Shown in pieces: positions 1-11,531 of a stretch of 64,000 nt of DNA. The stretch comes from Piliocolobus tephrosceles (lineage: Eukaryota > Chordata > Mammalia > Primates > Cercopithecidae): positions 62,950,161 through 63,014,160 of the forward strand of contig NC_045446.1 of the NCBI RefSeq assembly GCF_002776525.5. The letters run 5' to 3'. The notes beneath the pieces were generated by a model. It saw only the letters and a list, made by a program, of their open reading frames with translations. It had not been told where the DNA came from and made no database searches. The translations under genes and the position numbers were made by a program. Position 1 is the first letter of the stretch; the number at the start of each line of letters is the position of its first letter.

Positions 1-517
1 ACAGGGGTCCTGGTAGAAAGATCCTAAAAACCCAGGTAGTGATATCAAAGTCCTTGGTCCATGGGGCCTCCCTTAGACTGGGTCTGCCTTCTTCCTCCAG
101 AGGTAGTGCCCAGGGTGGGGCAGAGTAGGACCTCTATGTGTCTGTGCCTGGGGGGAGGGCAGCTGTGGGCCAGACCTGGGCCTGGGGCTTTGCTTACAAG
201 GCAGAGCCCACAGGGCAGAGTTGGGACAAATCAACTTCCTTCACACCTAGGACTGGGCACAGGCCTGTGGAGACAGACAGTGTTGGTTAAATGGCAACAC
301 CTATACTCTGTTGACTCCCAGACCATTCACTACTTTTGGTTCACCTGCCTCCTGGCCATCATCTCCCCTGCAAGTGACCTATTCCTCCTGCACCCCATGT
401 CCCTGGGACCTTGTGCTGCTGGATCTAGTACTCCTCCATCCCTCCTGCCACTGTGGGCCACCTTCTAGACTTGCAGTCTCCCCATCCAATCCTTTCCCTT
501 ACTATGGCCAGAGCGAC
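1..517. other. Intergenic, nothing recognised
   Basis: GC-moderate unique sequence downstream of FCHSD2. I looked for a terminal exon of ATG16L2, the convergent neighbour expected on this side from primate gene order, and could not recognise one. The open frames here (for example 61-468 plus) have no recognisable domain. Confidence 0.4.
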
Positions 518-663
518 TTTTTTTTTTGTTGTTGTTTTTGAGACACAAAAAACCTCACTGCGGCCTCAAACCCTTGCAGCCTTAAACCCCTGGGTTTAAG
601 TAAGCCTCCTACCTGGTCCTCCCAGAGGGCTGGGATTACAGGTGCACAGCACCATGCTCAGCC
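518..663 (-). repeat. Degenerate antisense Alu fragment
   Basis: A T-rich head followed by cctcccagagggctgggat and a garbled caccatgctcagcc end. It is an old, internally deleted Alu or monomer. Confidence 0.7.
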
Positions 664-837
664 CAACAGGGTGACTTTCTAGGGTGTCGTGGTCACAAGT
701 CCAATCCTTTGGAGTTCCCCTACTGCCTTTAGAGACCACCCCCAACCCCAGCATGAAATTTGGAGCCCCTGGGATGTGACTCTGCTGGCCTCTCAGCTGC
801 CTCTTCATTTCCTTGCTATTCACTCATTCATTTACTC

Positions 838-958
838 ATTTAGAGATGAGGTCTCACTATGTTGCCCAGGCTGGTCTCAAACTCCTGTGCTCAAGCGATC
901 CTCCTGCCTTAGCCTCCCCAGTAGCTGGGCCTACAGGTGCATGCCACTGTGCCTGGCT
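838..958 (-). repeat. Antisense Alu monomer (FLAM-like)
   Basis: A single arm runs from agagatgaggtctcactatg to gccactgtgcctggct. No second arm is present. Confidence 0.75.
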
Positions 959-1241
959 ATTTCCTTGCTATCATGAGTGTGTCTCAGACATGCTTTTCTT
1001 TCTTCCCAGAATGTTCTCCCCAATTCAAATTTTTCTTTCAGGATTCCCCTTCCTTTGCCTGCCAAGCTGGGCAGAGGCCTCCTCTGTCTCTGAGCTCCCC
1101 TTTTGTATCTGCCTCCCTCCATTTTAAGCCAAGGAACTCTTGGAAGAGGCCAGGATAGGAATACATTTATTCCCTGGGATCAGGCCTGGCACAGAGAATG
1201 ACTCAGGAAATGTTTATTAAGTGGTTAAATTTTCTTATTCA

Positions 1242-1527
1242 GGCTGGGCATGGTGGCTCACACCTGTAATCCCAGCACTTTGGGAGGCTGAGGAAGGGGG
1301 GATCACCTGAGGTCAGGAGTTCGAGGCCAGCCTCAGCAACATAGTGAAATCTTGTCTCTACTAAAAATACAAAATTAGTTGGGCGTGGTGGCACATGCCT
1401 GTAATCCCAGATACTTGTGAGGCTGAGGCAGGAGAATCACAAACCTGGGAGGAGGAAGTTGCAGTGAGCCGAGAATGCGCCATTGCACTCTAGCCTGGGC
1501 AACAAGAGTGAAACTTCATCTCAGCAA
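1242..1527 (+). repeat. Alu, sense
   Basis: A full dimer from ggctgggcatggtggctcac to gtgaaacttcatctcag. The poly(A) tail has been lost. Confidence 0.95.
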
Positions 1528-1734
1528 CCTTCTCTTATTCAAGGACTCAGCCAGTCTAACAGTCTGAGAGTCTTGGGTTCCAACATTCTTCAATACTGAG
1601 ACTTCTCTGCCCCAGCCCTCATGCCCTGGCTCCCAGTAGCCACCAGGGGTCACCAACTGCCTAGTCTACTGTAGCCATTCCACTTTCCAGGGACACACAG
1701 CTGGGGAGACTGACACTCCTACAGCCACCGTGAC

Positions 1735-1875
1735 TGAGCCCTTAGCAGATGCCAGGCCGTGCCCTGCACCCTTTTTGCAGCGTTATTTGTTCCTCCCAAC
1801 TACATTGCCATGTAGATACCATGCTTCCCAGGTGAGAAAACTGAGCTCAGAGAGGCCCTGCAGTTAGACTGTGGC
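1735..1875 (-). repeat. MIR relic
   Basis: The string gagaaaactgagctcagagagg matches the conserved MIR core in antisense. Confidence 0.65.
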
Positions 1876-2689
1876 TGCATTACACACACTCTTTTTAAAG
1901 CAAGGTGTTCAGATTCCCAATTAGGCAGGGCTGCAGGGCATGCCCCCTCCCCCAGGGTGTGCCCCCTGCCTGACACCACGGGGGTAGAGGTGTGATGCTA
2001 GCCTTGTGTCTAACCTGACTCCCTCCCTGCATCTTTGCCCTTTTCTATTCTGAGTCCTGAGCCTGGATGGTTAGTATCCCTTGAAGTGAGGGACATGCAG
2101 GGACACAGGAGTGAGGGAACTTGAATCCTGGGAGGCCAGCTGTGCCATTGTGTTTCTCCCCCATTTCACAGGGTTGCAGTGGAGACTGTGCTTAGAGAGC
2201 CCAGAGGAGGTGCTCAGGAAATGGTCTGACTGATCTGGGACGGTGACCCCTCGGCTCCCCCAAAGCCTTCCCTTGTACCTTATGGGTGTCAATCTTACCA
2301 CACATGTAGCTGCTGTCAGGTGGAGTTGCCTCTCTCAGGGAGCACATGTTCACCTTAACTTGCTTGGAGGGTCCCCCTCCCAGTAGGAGGGGGTGACTCC
2401 TGGAGGAACAAGTCCGTAAGGCCAGAAACGGGCCAAGGAGTTCCCGGGAATGAGGTAGGCAGGAAAAAGAGGAGCTCACAGACTGAGCAGAGGAGTTCAG
2501 AGGGGCATGTCAGCAGGAAGGCTTTTCCTCCCTCCAGTCTCTCCAGTCCTGTTCAGCAGAGGGGTGAAAATGGATGCTGACAGCTCCTCCAGGCTCTCAG
2601 CAGTCAGTGCTCAGGTTTTCAGGACTCTGGTGCTCAGGGGTTGCCTGCCTGAATTCGGGTGCCTAGGTCAAATCTGGAATGGCCTGCAC

Positions 2690-2785
2690 TCATGGGTATA
2701 AAAACTGAGGCCCAGAGATGGGGCAGCTCCCTTGGCTCACATAGCAGAGCTGGGTAAGAACCCAGGCCTCTGATGCCCACTTTTC
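2690..2785 (-). repeat. MIR relic
   Basis: The series aaactgaggcccagag, cagagctgggtaagaaccca and aggcctctgatgcc follows the MIR core and tail in antisense order. Confidence 0.65.
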
Positions 2786-2799
2786 TAAAAACTGGATTC

Positions 2800-2912
2800 A
2801 GATTCTTCAAAGAGGCTGACCAGGGCTTCTGGAGGCCTAGTTCTGGGCTCTCCAGTTCTGTCTTCCTGGGAGATCTTGGGCAGGCTCTCATATTCCCCAC
2901 CTGTGAAACTTC
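2800..2912 (+). repeat. MIR relic, sense
   Basis: Contains gatcttgggcaggctctcatattccccacctgtgaaac, split here as gatcttgggcaggctctc and ccccacctgtgaaac. This corresponds to the MIR stretch 'accttgggcaagtc...cctcatctgtaaaa'. Confidence 0.55.
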
Positions 2913-3324
2913 CTGCCCCACGCCTCCCCAAAGGCGACACGGCTCTTCTGCAGAGCTGTTCTGTAGGCATGAGGACCATGGCCTCTGCCTGCCCTGCCCA
3001 ATCTCAGGTCTTAGTGAGCTTGAGACACCAGGGAGGGAGAAATGACAGATGCCCCTATCCTGTGCTCCTACTGCCCCTTGGTCATCTTTCAGTGTCTGGC
3101 TTCATTCTGCTGTTGCCCTGAATCTCTCCTGCCAGATGCAAGCCCCTCAGTGACAAGGCTCCAGAGACCTGAACATGACCTGTGGCAGCATGTTTGCTGA
3201 ATTGAATAGAGGTGGTCTCTGGAGAGATCTGACATCATCAGATGTGATGATGTCACACAGACATATCCATGCCTGCATACAGGCTTTTCCACTGGAGGCA
3301 CATTCACTCATCACAAACATTTTC

Positions 3325-3480
3325 AGCTTATCTGTACATTACCCTATTTCATCCTCCTGGATCTTAGAAGTTTGTACTATCTACTTGTTCCTACTTTACA
3401 GATGAGGAAAGCAGGGTCCAGAAGGTGAAGGGATGAGCCTGCAGTCACAGCTAATCTGAGGTGGGCTGAGGATTGGAATA
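3325..3480 (-). repeat. MIR relic
   Basis: Contains actttacagatgaggaaagc and later gaggattggaat, the antisense MIR order. 1876-2690 and 2913-3325 otherwise hold unique intergenic sequence with no recognised gene. Confidence 0.65.
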
Positions 3481-3620
3481 CATTTCCTTTGGCTGTGCTC
3501 TTTTCTGTTCCTCACAGGAGCAAGTGGTGAAGAGTGAGTTCTATGCGCAGTGTAGAAGGGCTGTGGGCCCTGTCCCTGGGTTCATTTCTGTTATGTTTCA
3601 GCATAAAACATTTCAGGAAA

Positions 3621-3915
3621 GGCTGGGAGCAGTGGCTCATGCCTGTAATTCCAAAACTTTGGGAGGGCGGGGCAGGTGGATCACCTGAGGTCAGGAGTTC
3701 GAGACCAGCCTGGCCAACATGGTGAAACCCCGTCTCTACTAATAATACAAAAAAATTAGCTGGGTGTGGTGGCACATGCCTGTAATCCCAGCTACTTAAG
3801 AAGCTGAGGCAGGAGAATCGCTTGAACCCAGGAGGCAGAGGTTGCGGCAAGCTGAGATTGCGCCGTTGCACTCCAGCCTGGGTGACGAGCGAAACTCTGT
3901 CTCAAAAAAAAAAAA
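3621..3915 (+). repeat. Alu (AluS-like), sense
   Basis: Full-length dimer with a 12-A tail. The flanks share TTTCAGGAAA as a target-site duplication. Confidence 0.95.
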
Positions 3916-4563
3916 TGTTTTTCAGGAAAAGATTCCCAGACCAGAGCTCTCAGAAACAGACATAGCAAAAGTGTGTTTTTTGGCCTCTGGGACTGAGGGA
4001 AAACAGTCTAGGAACAAGATGCTCTTTGGCATTCATTTGGTTCTTGGCAGATTGAGCAGTAACAAGGCAAACACAGGAAGATTCTAGGAGGAAACTTAAA
4101 AGTTGCAGGATTTGGGGATACATTACAATTCTCCCCCTTCTAACCTAAAATTTCTGTAATTTAGTTATATTTCTGTCATGAAAAACAACTTCACAATGAA
4201 CAAAATAAATGCGAAGATTCAGAGCAGCTGGATTTCATCCTGAGGCCACTGGGAGAGGGCTGGGCAGTCACTGGCCGCAAAATCAAAAGCTGCGGCTGGG
4301 TTCTTCAGGCAGTGAGTGGATACAGCAGCCTGGGATGCAGTTGCAACCTAGGGGATAGGGGTTTATTTTGTCCAAGGTCCCAGTAGGAGAGTCCAGTGGC
4401 TGTTTTCTTTTCAATTTCTTGCCATCCAAAGAAGTCTGTATATTAGTAAGTCTGGTTTCAAATACTGTGACCTTTTTTGTGTGATGTTCTCTGTATCTAG
4501 AAACTGAACTCATCCGGGGCATGCGAGTTAGATAAGCCCTTGGAGATCACCTCATTCCATTCC

Positions 4564-4858
4564 TTTTTTTTTTTTTTTTTGGGACAGAGTCTTGTTCTGT
4601 CACCCAGTCTAGAGTGCAGTGGTATGCTCTTGGCTCACTACCTCTGCCTCCCTGGTTCCAGCAATTCTCTTGCCTCAGCCTCCCTAGTAGCTGGGATTAC
4701 AGGCACTGCCACCACGCCTGGCTAATTTTTGTATGTTCAGTATAGACGGGGTTTCACTACGTTGGTCAGGCTGGTCTCAAACTCCTGACCTCAGGTGATC
4801 CACCAGCCTTGGCCTTCCAAAGTGCTGGGATTACAGGGGTGAGCCACTGTGCCCAGCC
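4564..4858 (-). repeat. Alu, antisense
   Basis: Begins with a T run and ends at gagccactgtgcccagcc. The flanks are CATTCCATTCC and CATTCGATTCC, a target-site duplication with one mismatch. Confidence 0.95.
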
Positions 4859-5374
4859 ATCATTCGATTCCTTTCAAAATTGAGGATGTGATACCTTAGA
4901 GGGAAAGGTCTTCCATCAAGCAGTGGCAGGGCTAAGGCCAGATGATGCCCTCCCACTGGGTCTCTGGCTTGTGAATGTGGCTGGGGTGGTGGGTCAGAGA
5001 GGAAGGGGAACTAGTTGGTGTGCTGAGAACCTGTGGCCTGATTGCATCATGCATCAAGTCAGTTCCTGTGATGGAGACCAAAATTTAGCTATGACGCTGG
5101 GGTGAGGCAGTTAGCTAAGCTTTGCCCTTGGTCACAGATGGAGTTTCCAGTACCGAAAGCAGCTTTCACTGGCAGCGAAGTCAGAAGATGGAAATGACAT
5201 TTTGTGTCCTGACAGCCCTTCTCAACATTTTTGGTAGAGCACTTCACACACATTCTTTCCCTTGGGCCTTATGACAACCCTGTGTGTTACTGTGGGCCTG
5301 GAAGACTATCAAGAACCTTAGTTCTGAAGGGAAGGACACTGAGAAGAGGCAGGAGAGGTGGTAGTAAGAAGAGT

Positions 5375-5525
5375 TTGTGGTGACCAGCCTGTGCCACACA
5401 CTTTATATGGCTTCCTGGAGCCAGTCTTATTCTCAGGTTCCAGATGAGGACACAGGCTCAGTCCCCATGGCTGTCAAGTGGCAGAGCCAGGATTTAACCC
5501 AGACCTCCTGGCTCCCAAGTCCATA
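5375..5525 (-). repeat. MIR relic
   Basis: The series ccagatgaggacacaggctc, ggcagagccaggatttaacc and agacctcctggctccc matches antisense MIR. Confidence 0.7.
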
Positions 5526-5534
5526 TGCGGTTGG

Positions 5535-6030
5535 TGGTAGTATAAATGGATATAGTCCTTATAGGAGGCCAATTTGGGCAAAATCTAACACAATTAAATA
5601 CATACCTTTTTGACTCTCAAAATCCACACTTAGGAATCTACCCAACATTTATACTGGACCACATTTTTTTTTTTTTTTGACAGAATTTCACTCTTGTTTC
5701 CCAGATTGGAGTGCAATGGCGCAATCTCAGCTCACCGGCACCTCTGCCTCCCACGTTCAAGCGATTCTCCTGCCTCAGCCTCTCGAGTAGCTGGGATTAC
5801 GGGCACAAGCCACCATGCCTGGCCAATTTTGTATTTTCGGTAGAGACAGGGTTTCTCCATGTTGGTTAGGCTGGTCTCAAACTCTTGACCTCAGGCGATC
5901 TGCCCACCTTGGCCTCTCAAAGTGCTGGGATTACAGGCATGACCCACTGTGCCTGGCTGAACACATTTTTATGTAAACAGGCAATGTGTACACTTAAGAG
6001 TCTTATGCACAGGAAAATGTCTGGAAAAAT
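5535..6030 (+). repeat. Old L1 fragment split by an Alu
   Basis: 5535-5663 and 5959-6030 resemble the distal ORF2 region of an old L1 (a variant of 'tttgacccagcaattccactt'). An Alu interrupts it. Confidence 0.55.
5664..5958 (-). repeat. Alu, antisense
   Basis: T-headed full dimer ending gtgcctggct. ACACATTTTT-type flanks on both sides suggest the target-site duplication. Confidence 0.95.
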
Positions 6031-6639
6031 ACTTACTGCACGTCCCCCGCTCTGGGAAAAAGGAGAGCTTGTGCAGCCCTTCCCCAAACAGGCTGTGTCC
6101 TGGTCCTCAGTGTGGCTGGCTGGAAGCCAGAGGGACTTAGCCTTTAACTAAGAATGCTCCATCCACCCCTGAGACTGAGAAAATCTCCTTTCACACAATT
6201 CATTACTCCTTAGGGTGGAGGTTTAGGAAAGGGGAGAGGCATGCAGAATGCCCGCTTCCTGGAAGCCAGCGGTCACATCCGGCAAGGGGACTTCAGTGAC
6301 CTTCCTCTCACCCCTCCAGCAGCAGAATCAGAGCTCCCTCTTCAGCTGCCTCTATGCTATCTGCCCCTCCCTTCTAGCACATGTCCCACAGTACTGTCCT
6401 CACGTATTTCCTTTTTTTCCCATGGGAAAAGCAAAGACCGTAACCTATTTACTGCCATCTCTAGTACCCAGGATATTACACCTAGCACATGGGTGGCTTC
6501 AGGGACTGTCTCATGGATGGATTAATTTACTTTCTCCTCTCTCTGTCTGTTAGCTGGTTTAAAGGAGGGCCCAGGAATGTCTTTATAAGAAGCATGGGCT
6601 TTTTGGAAAGGTCTGTTTACCCAAGTCTTTCTATAGTAA

Positions 6640-8696
6640 ATCTTAGAAAACATAATTCCATTTTTTTTAATTACTCAACATTTTATACATAATAAATACA
6701 AACTTTTTACAGCCACTGTAAAGAAAGCACATCTGCACAGAGGCTCCTTCCGAGCCCTGACCTGTGCACTGTGGTGCTGGATTCCATGTCCTGGATGGAG
6801 GGGTTATTTTTTAAAAAGGAGGCATATTTTCACAACTTTGCTTTTTAAAATAAAATTAGCAGCTCTTCCAAAAAATATTTTAAAATACAACAAAAGATTT
6901 CAAATAACCCTCTGAGGTTGTGGAAAACCCAAATTCAAGGACAATTTGGCTAGCTAAAGAGAGAATACAAGACTGGGTGGCAAGAACTGCTCTATTTAAT
7001 AAGCATTTGAAGATTTTTTAATATGTTAGCAAACTTTAAAATCTTAAAAAACCACCCTTTTAATTTCTTTTTTAAACTTAAGAATAAGTTTGATAAACAC
7101 AAAAGACCTCAAATAGATCAACAGGTTAAGAAGTGTAAAAAACAACAACAACAACAAAAACCCCCAAATCATGAAGAAGATTCATCAATGGGTATTGTCA
7201 CTGAAGTGATCAAAGAACTAAAAATTTCTTCAGTTATGACCTTACTTTTGGTCAAAAATCCCATGGGGACATTTGGTGAGCATTTCAAGTTTTTTAAGAT
7301 TCTTAGGAGGGATGGAGTTTTCAAAGCATAATGCAACTTTTAGATTAAATTCTGCAAATTTGATTTCTTAACCTAGAAAACAAAAAACAAAAAAAACCAC
7401 AACCAGCAAACATCCCGTAGTCCCCAGGTATTGCGCTCCCTACCTTCTACAGCAGCGGACAGCGGAGAGTCAGTACCTGACTCGGGGGCACCTGCTGTTG
7501 TAGGCTTGCTGGCCTGCAAAAAAGGCCACTCCTGGTTTTCCCTGTGACACATAGAAGACACTTGTTTTTTCCTGGTCAATCTGTACTTGTGCAGGGTGTG
7601 TAATCCTTCAGTCCTTTCTCACAGGAAGCTGGTTTCCTCCACGGGCCCCCAGGTTCTTCCTTCCAAGGAAATGTCAGGGTAGTGGGACCTGGAAGCTCCA
7701 TTTTCCACCGTAGCAGTTGGTCTGGACTAGCCACAGCCTGGCTGTCTGGGCCGGTCTGCTGGCTGCTGGGTTGGGAATAAAATAATGCCAGGGGCCTCTC
7801 CAGTAGAGAAGCTCAACAATGCCGGTATGTGTCCTCAACTTATCTAGACATTCAGATTCTAAACATACTGGTAAGAAGAGTATATGCTGTAAAAATTAAG
7901 ATGAAAAATACCCAAATACAAAAGAACATTATATTGGCTAATTTCAGATCCGGAAGCTCCATTTCTGCTTTAGCCATAGCCTCCTTTCTATTAGTCTATG
8001 TGATGGACAAGACGTGGCTATTAGTTCAGCTCCTCCATATTAGCTCCGCTAATTCTAAATTAATGGCACAGATATTAATATGAAGGACACTGTTATTTTA
8101 AGTCTGTTAGTGGTGGAAGAGATGTGCATTAATGCAATTGGTGCTAAATTCAGGGCAGTCCAATTTTTCCCAATAAGGTTTCACTTTCTCAGTCTGGGGA
8201 CTAACCTTGGGGAGGAGCCAGCCTCTCCTGAAATCCCTCCTTCTGTTTCCTTATGTAGCCACATGATCTGATTAATTCTCTGAGCAAAACCCACTTGAAG
8301 AAAGATGAGAATCTTTGCCACATCCTTGCGGTCACAGTAATATACTGTACGAGTGCACATGATCAGTAATTTAGGGACTGTGCCCTGGAATGAGGCCTGG
8401 TCTTGAGTCTCACATAAAAACAGACCACTGTTAGGCATGAGGGCTGCCCCCCTCTTTGCTCCTAGGGTCCGCTAGGATTTGTGCTATGGTAGGAAAGATG
8501 ACATAGAAAATGACAACAAAAAAAAGGCACGAAATATTCAAAATGTGGGAGGAGTCTACCAGGCCACCCAGTCACAAATAATCCTTGTTTTTGCTCTGTT
8601 CAAGAGTCATCATCATGCAAAGGTGCCTAAAAACAAGACTGGCCAAACTCCAAGCCTGGCCTTGATTGTAGCAGTAATGGATGGGCAAGCCCATCA
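6640..8696 (-). other. FCHSD2: FCHSD2 3' UTR
   Basis: Repeat-free sequence directly downstream of the FCHSD2 stop codon, read on the minus strand. It contrasts with the Alu-rich flanks. The distal end is inferred: variant poly(A) hexamers lie near it (ATTAAA on the minus strand at 6665-6670, TATAAA just upstream), and T/G-rich minus-strand sequence follows. A UTR of about 2 kb fits my recollection of the human transcript. Further ATTAAA motifs near 6994 and 7059 could be alternative poly(A) sites. Open frames here (such as 7023-7331 plus) are low-complexity and not credible genes. Confidence 0.7.
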
Positions 8697-8780
8697 TCAC
8701 ACCAGTGTGATTTCCACATCTTCAATCTTCTCTGCTGGCCTTCGGTGATTCTGCGTAGGTGGAGGGGGAGCTGCCCGGAC
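8697..8780 (-). CDS. FCHSD2: FCHSD2 terminal coding exon
   Basis: Encodes the C-terminal 27 residues (expected 714-740), beginning VRAAPPPPTQNHRRP and ending DVEITLV, then the stop TGA at 8697-8699. The acceptor reads cctgctcag before GTCCGGGC. The run PPPP followed by basic residues is a proline-rich SH3-ligand-like segment. The final residues ITLV fit a class I PDZ-binding consensus (S/T-x-hydrophobic at the C-terminus), which suggests a scaffold partner; the PDZ role is inference. The phase matches the upstream exon ending at 10770. Confidence 0.96.
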   Translation of the reverse strand, partial: VRAAPPPPTQNHRRPAEKIEDVEITLV

Positions 8781-10769
8781 CTGAGCAGGAAACAGTTACG
8801 TAGATTGTCAGTCAGTTCCTGACTCAGTATCTGAAGCATCCCCAAAACCTAATCACTCATCTGTCCAAGGACGTGGGCACCTTAGGGGTCTCAGAAATGT
8901 TGTGAGCACATGCTTTCAACCTAGTCTTCACTGTTTCCTACACTGAGAAGCAGTTGTTCTCAGTGAAATATCAAGCCCACAAATCAGCTTCTTGTCTAGG
9001 CTAAAAACCTCATGGATGGCACAAGAGTCTCATGACTAAGATCATAGCACATCCTCCAAAGCAAAGGTCTGGTTGGAAGCAAGGGAGAGCAATGCTTAGA
9101 GAAATGAAACATTTCAGCATGTCTTGGGAAGAGAGTTACAAAAGGTAAGGCTAGAAAGGTAGGCTGGGGTTAAGTCGTGAAGGGCCTTGTTAAACCATGT
9201 TTAAACATCTGCTTTAAGAAGAAAAATATCTGTGCTTTATTCTGTAGGCAAAAGAGGAGTTTTTGATGGATTTTAAGCAATATCAGATCTGTGAAAAGAT
9301 GACTCAGGTAACAATTAGAGAAAAGATCAGAGGCAAGCAAGAGTCCAGGTAAGAAGGCAACTTAGGAGACTTTTGTAGTCCTCTGAATGAGAGTTGACAA
9401 TAGCCGAAACGAGGGTACTGGCAGTAGGGGAAGTAGAGAAGTGTAAAGATTTGCGAGCTGTCTGCAAGTTATATCTGGCAGGGTTTGGGAATGACTGTGG
9501 GAGGCAGGGGTGGAAGGTATTAAGAATGATGCCAGAACACCAGTAGGATAGGGGTTCCATTTATCAAGATAGGCAATATGGAAAAAGGAACATGTCTGGG
9601 AGGGAACACAACTCATTTTTGCTGAGTTTTGGGGATCTGGGACATATAAACGGAGACATCCACAAATCTGAAGCTCAGTGAAGAGATCGGATTGGCAGTT
9701 ACAAATCTGAAACTTGCTGGTATATAAATGGTTATCATAGCTGTGGAAGCAGATGAGGTCATTTGGTAAGAGTGCTTTCAACAACTTCAAGAGAAGCAGC
9801 CCAGGGACAGAACAATGAGAAGTATCAGCAGAGACAGGTGGAGGCAAGGCTGCAAAGGTCCACAGAAAGGTAGGACCAGAGAGGAAGAAAGCAAACGAGG
9901 CAAATGTGGTAGAGAAGCACATCAGCCCACTGCTCTTTGTTCCCACTCTTACCCACCAGTCCATGCTGCCACCACCTCTTTCTTCGATGCTGCCCCAGTC
10001 TCCTAATTGCTCCCTAGGTCCCTCCATCCAGCCTCCATCCATCCTCCACTTAGCTGCCATAGCGATGCTATAAAAATGCACCAGCCACAACACTGTCCAG
10101 CTTACCACTTTACAATGGCTTCCTATCTCATTTGGGATAAAGACTCAAGTCCTTAAGAAGGCACTCAATACATATTTGCTGAATGAATGAAGCCAAAGGA
10201 AGTCAGTGGTAAATGAATGGTATCAAAAGCTAATGGGGTCAAGGAAAATAAAATTGCCAAGTATCCAACTGGATTACTAATGTGCAAGTCATGATCTTGG
10301 AGTACAGTGGTGGGTGGAATGCAGATGGCAGTAGAGTGAAGGGTGAGGTATATTTACCCGGAGAATAAACGCTCTTTAAGGCCATGAAGTTAGCTTATTA
10401 TTTCATCTCAGTATTCCTCAAAGAGGCAAACAGAGGCCTGGAAAATTAAATGTTTACCGAAAAAAGTGTTTCACTATTAGCCCGCTTTAATGCTCATAAA
10501 GCTTGTTCTAATCTAAATACACTTTCATAGCCATCATCTTGCAATCTCACTGTGGCTCAGTGAAAAAAGTTCCAGTGTAGATTAAATGTTCCAAGATGAG
10601 TTGATTTCTATGGCCTTCCTTTTCAATAGCTCTTTTTACCTTCCCAAACCCAGTTCATCCTTGTTTGGCAGAGTCAGTGACAACATAGGGGCCACGGGGA
10701 AACATTAATTCCTTCCTTTCAATTTGGAAGAACTATGCATTCTATAATCCTGCAAGATAAGAGACTTAC
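8781..10769. other. FCHSD2 last intron with ancient repeats
   Basis: About 9090-9900 resembles the downstream part of an old, widespread mammalian repeat whose family name I cannot assign. About 10060-10190 resembles an L2 3' region (ggcttcctatctcatttggg, then atttgctgaatgaatg). The 248-codon minus-strand open frame at 9362-10108 is antisense to this repeat. No other gene is seen. Confidence 0.5.
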
Positions 10770-10852
10770 AGGTCGCAGTTTGCCATGTGAGGTCTCAGGC
10801 GTATGCCTTGATGCCTGAGAGAATCCTGGTGACTCAGCATGAAGACTGTTTT
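10770..10852 (-). CDS. FCHSD2: FCHSD2 coding exon, Ser/Pro tail
   Basis: An 83-nt exon finishing a split Glu codon and encoding NSLHAESPGFSQASRH, then TPETSHGKLRP (expected residues 686-713). The acceptor is tctcccttag before AAAACAG and the donor is CCT before gtaagt. The segment is hydrophilic and probably disordered, with SP and TP dipeptides as possible proline-directed kinase sites. It joins the next exon at a codon boundary. Confidence 0.96.
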
Positions 10853-10915
10853 CTAAGGGAGAAAACCAAAGAAGTTCATTTTACTTGAGTTGTTGAACAA
10901 TACAAATGCCGATGC

Positions 10916-11311
10916 AAGGCTGGCATGGTGGCTCAAGCCTGTAATCCCAGCACTTTGGGATACTGAGGCAGGAGGATTACTTGAGGCCAGGAGTTCAAGG
11001 CTGCAGTGAGCTATGATCCCACCACTGCACTCTAGGCTGGGTGACAGAATACCCTCTCTCTACAAAAAATACAAAAATTAGCTGTGTGTGGTAGTGCATG
11101 CCTGTACTCCTAGCTACTAGAGAGGCTGAGGCAGGAGGATCACTTGAGCCTAGGAGTTAGTTATCACTTGAGCCACTTGGTTAGGCTGCTGTGAGCCTAC
11201 TGAACTCCAGCTGGGTGTCCAGCCTGAACTCATGCCACTGAACTCCAGCCTGGGTGTCCAGCCTGGGTGACAGAGCGAGACTCTGTCTCCAAAAAAAGAA
11301 GAAAAAAGCAA
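10916..11311 (+). repeat. Old Alu (AluJ-like) with internal duplication
   Basis: A degenerate dimer of about 395 bp, longer than a normal Alu. Near its end the segment ctgaactccagc(c)tgggtgtccagcct occurs twice (about 11199-11227 and 11238-11266). It lies 90 bp downstream of an FCHSD2 exon donor. Confidence 0.9.
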
Positions 11312-11401
11312 ATACAGTTTTGTTTGCCCTTCAGGCGAATATGCAGATTTCTGAAGTGAAAATGCATTTAGATCCATGCCCAGGAGAACCCTTACCCTTA
11401 C

Positions 11402-11531
11402 CGTTTGCTGAAGGAGACCGGGGAAAGTACAGGGAGCTCCTCTTATCTGGGCTGGGGTAGGGGCTGCTGGGAGGCTGGTCATACAACGGCAGTGGAGGCA
11501 GGGAGGCGTGTGGCTTGGGGGAAGGAGAGAT
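11402..11531 (-). CDS. FCHSD2: FCHSD2 coding exon with ERK-site serine
   Basis: A 130-nt exon encoding ISPSPKPHASLPPLPLYDQP, then PSSPYPSPDKRSSLYFPRSP and SAN (expected residues 643-685), plus the first base of a Glu codon. Acceptor gctgcag, donor gtaagg. The segment is very rich in proline and serine and is probably disordered, with PPLP-type SH3 ligands. In human numbering the Ser-Pro in FPRSP is Ser681 (codon at 11415-11417). Ser681 is reported as an ERK phosphorylation site that activates FCHSD2 in clathrin-mediated endocytosis. That agreement also supports the residue numbering used here. Confidence 0.97.

Noticed and set aside
1..517. Possible 3' end of ATG16L2
   Set aside because: Expected from primate gene order on this side, but no WD40-encoding exon or poly(A) site could be recognised.
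7023..7331. 102-codon open frame on the plus strand in the FCHSD2 3' UTR
   Set aside because: Lysine and glutamine runs from A-rich DNA, opposite strand to the host gene, no domain.
9362..10108. 248-codon open frame on the minus strand
   Set aside because: It runs antisense through an ancient interspersed repeat in the last FCHSD2 intron. It has no domain and no homology I recognise, and its composition is not protein-like.
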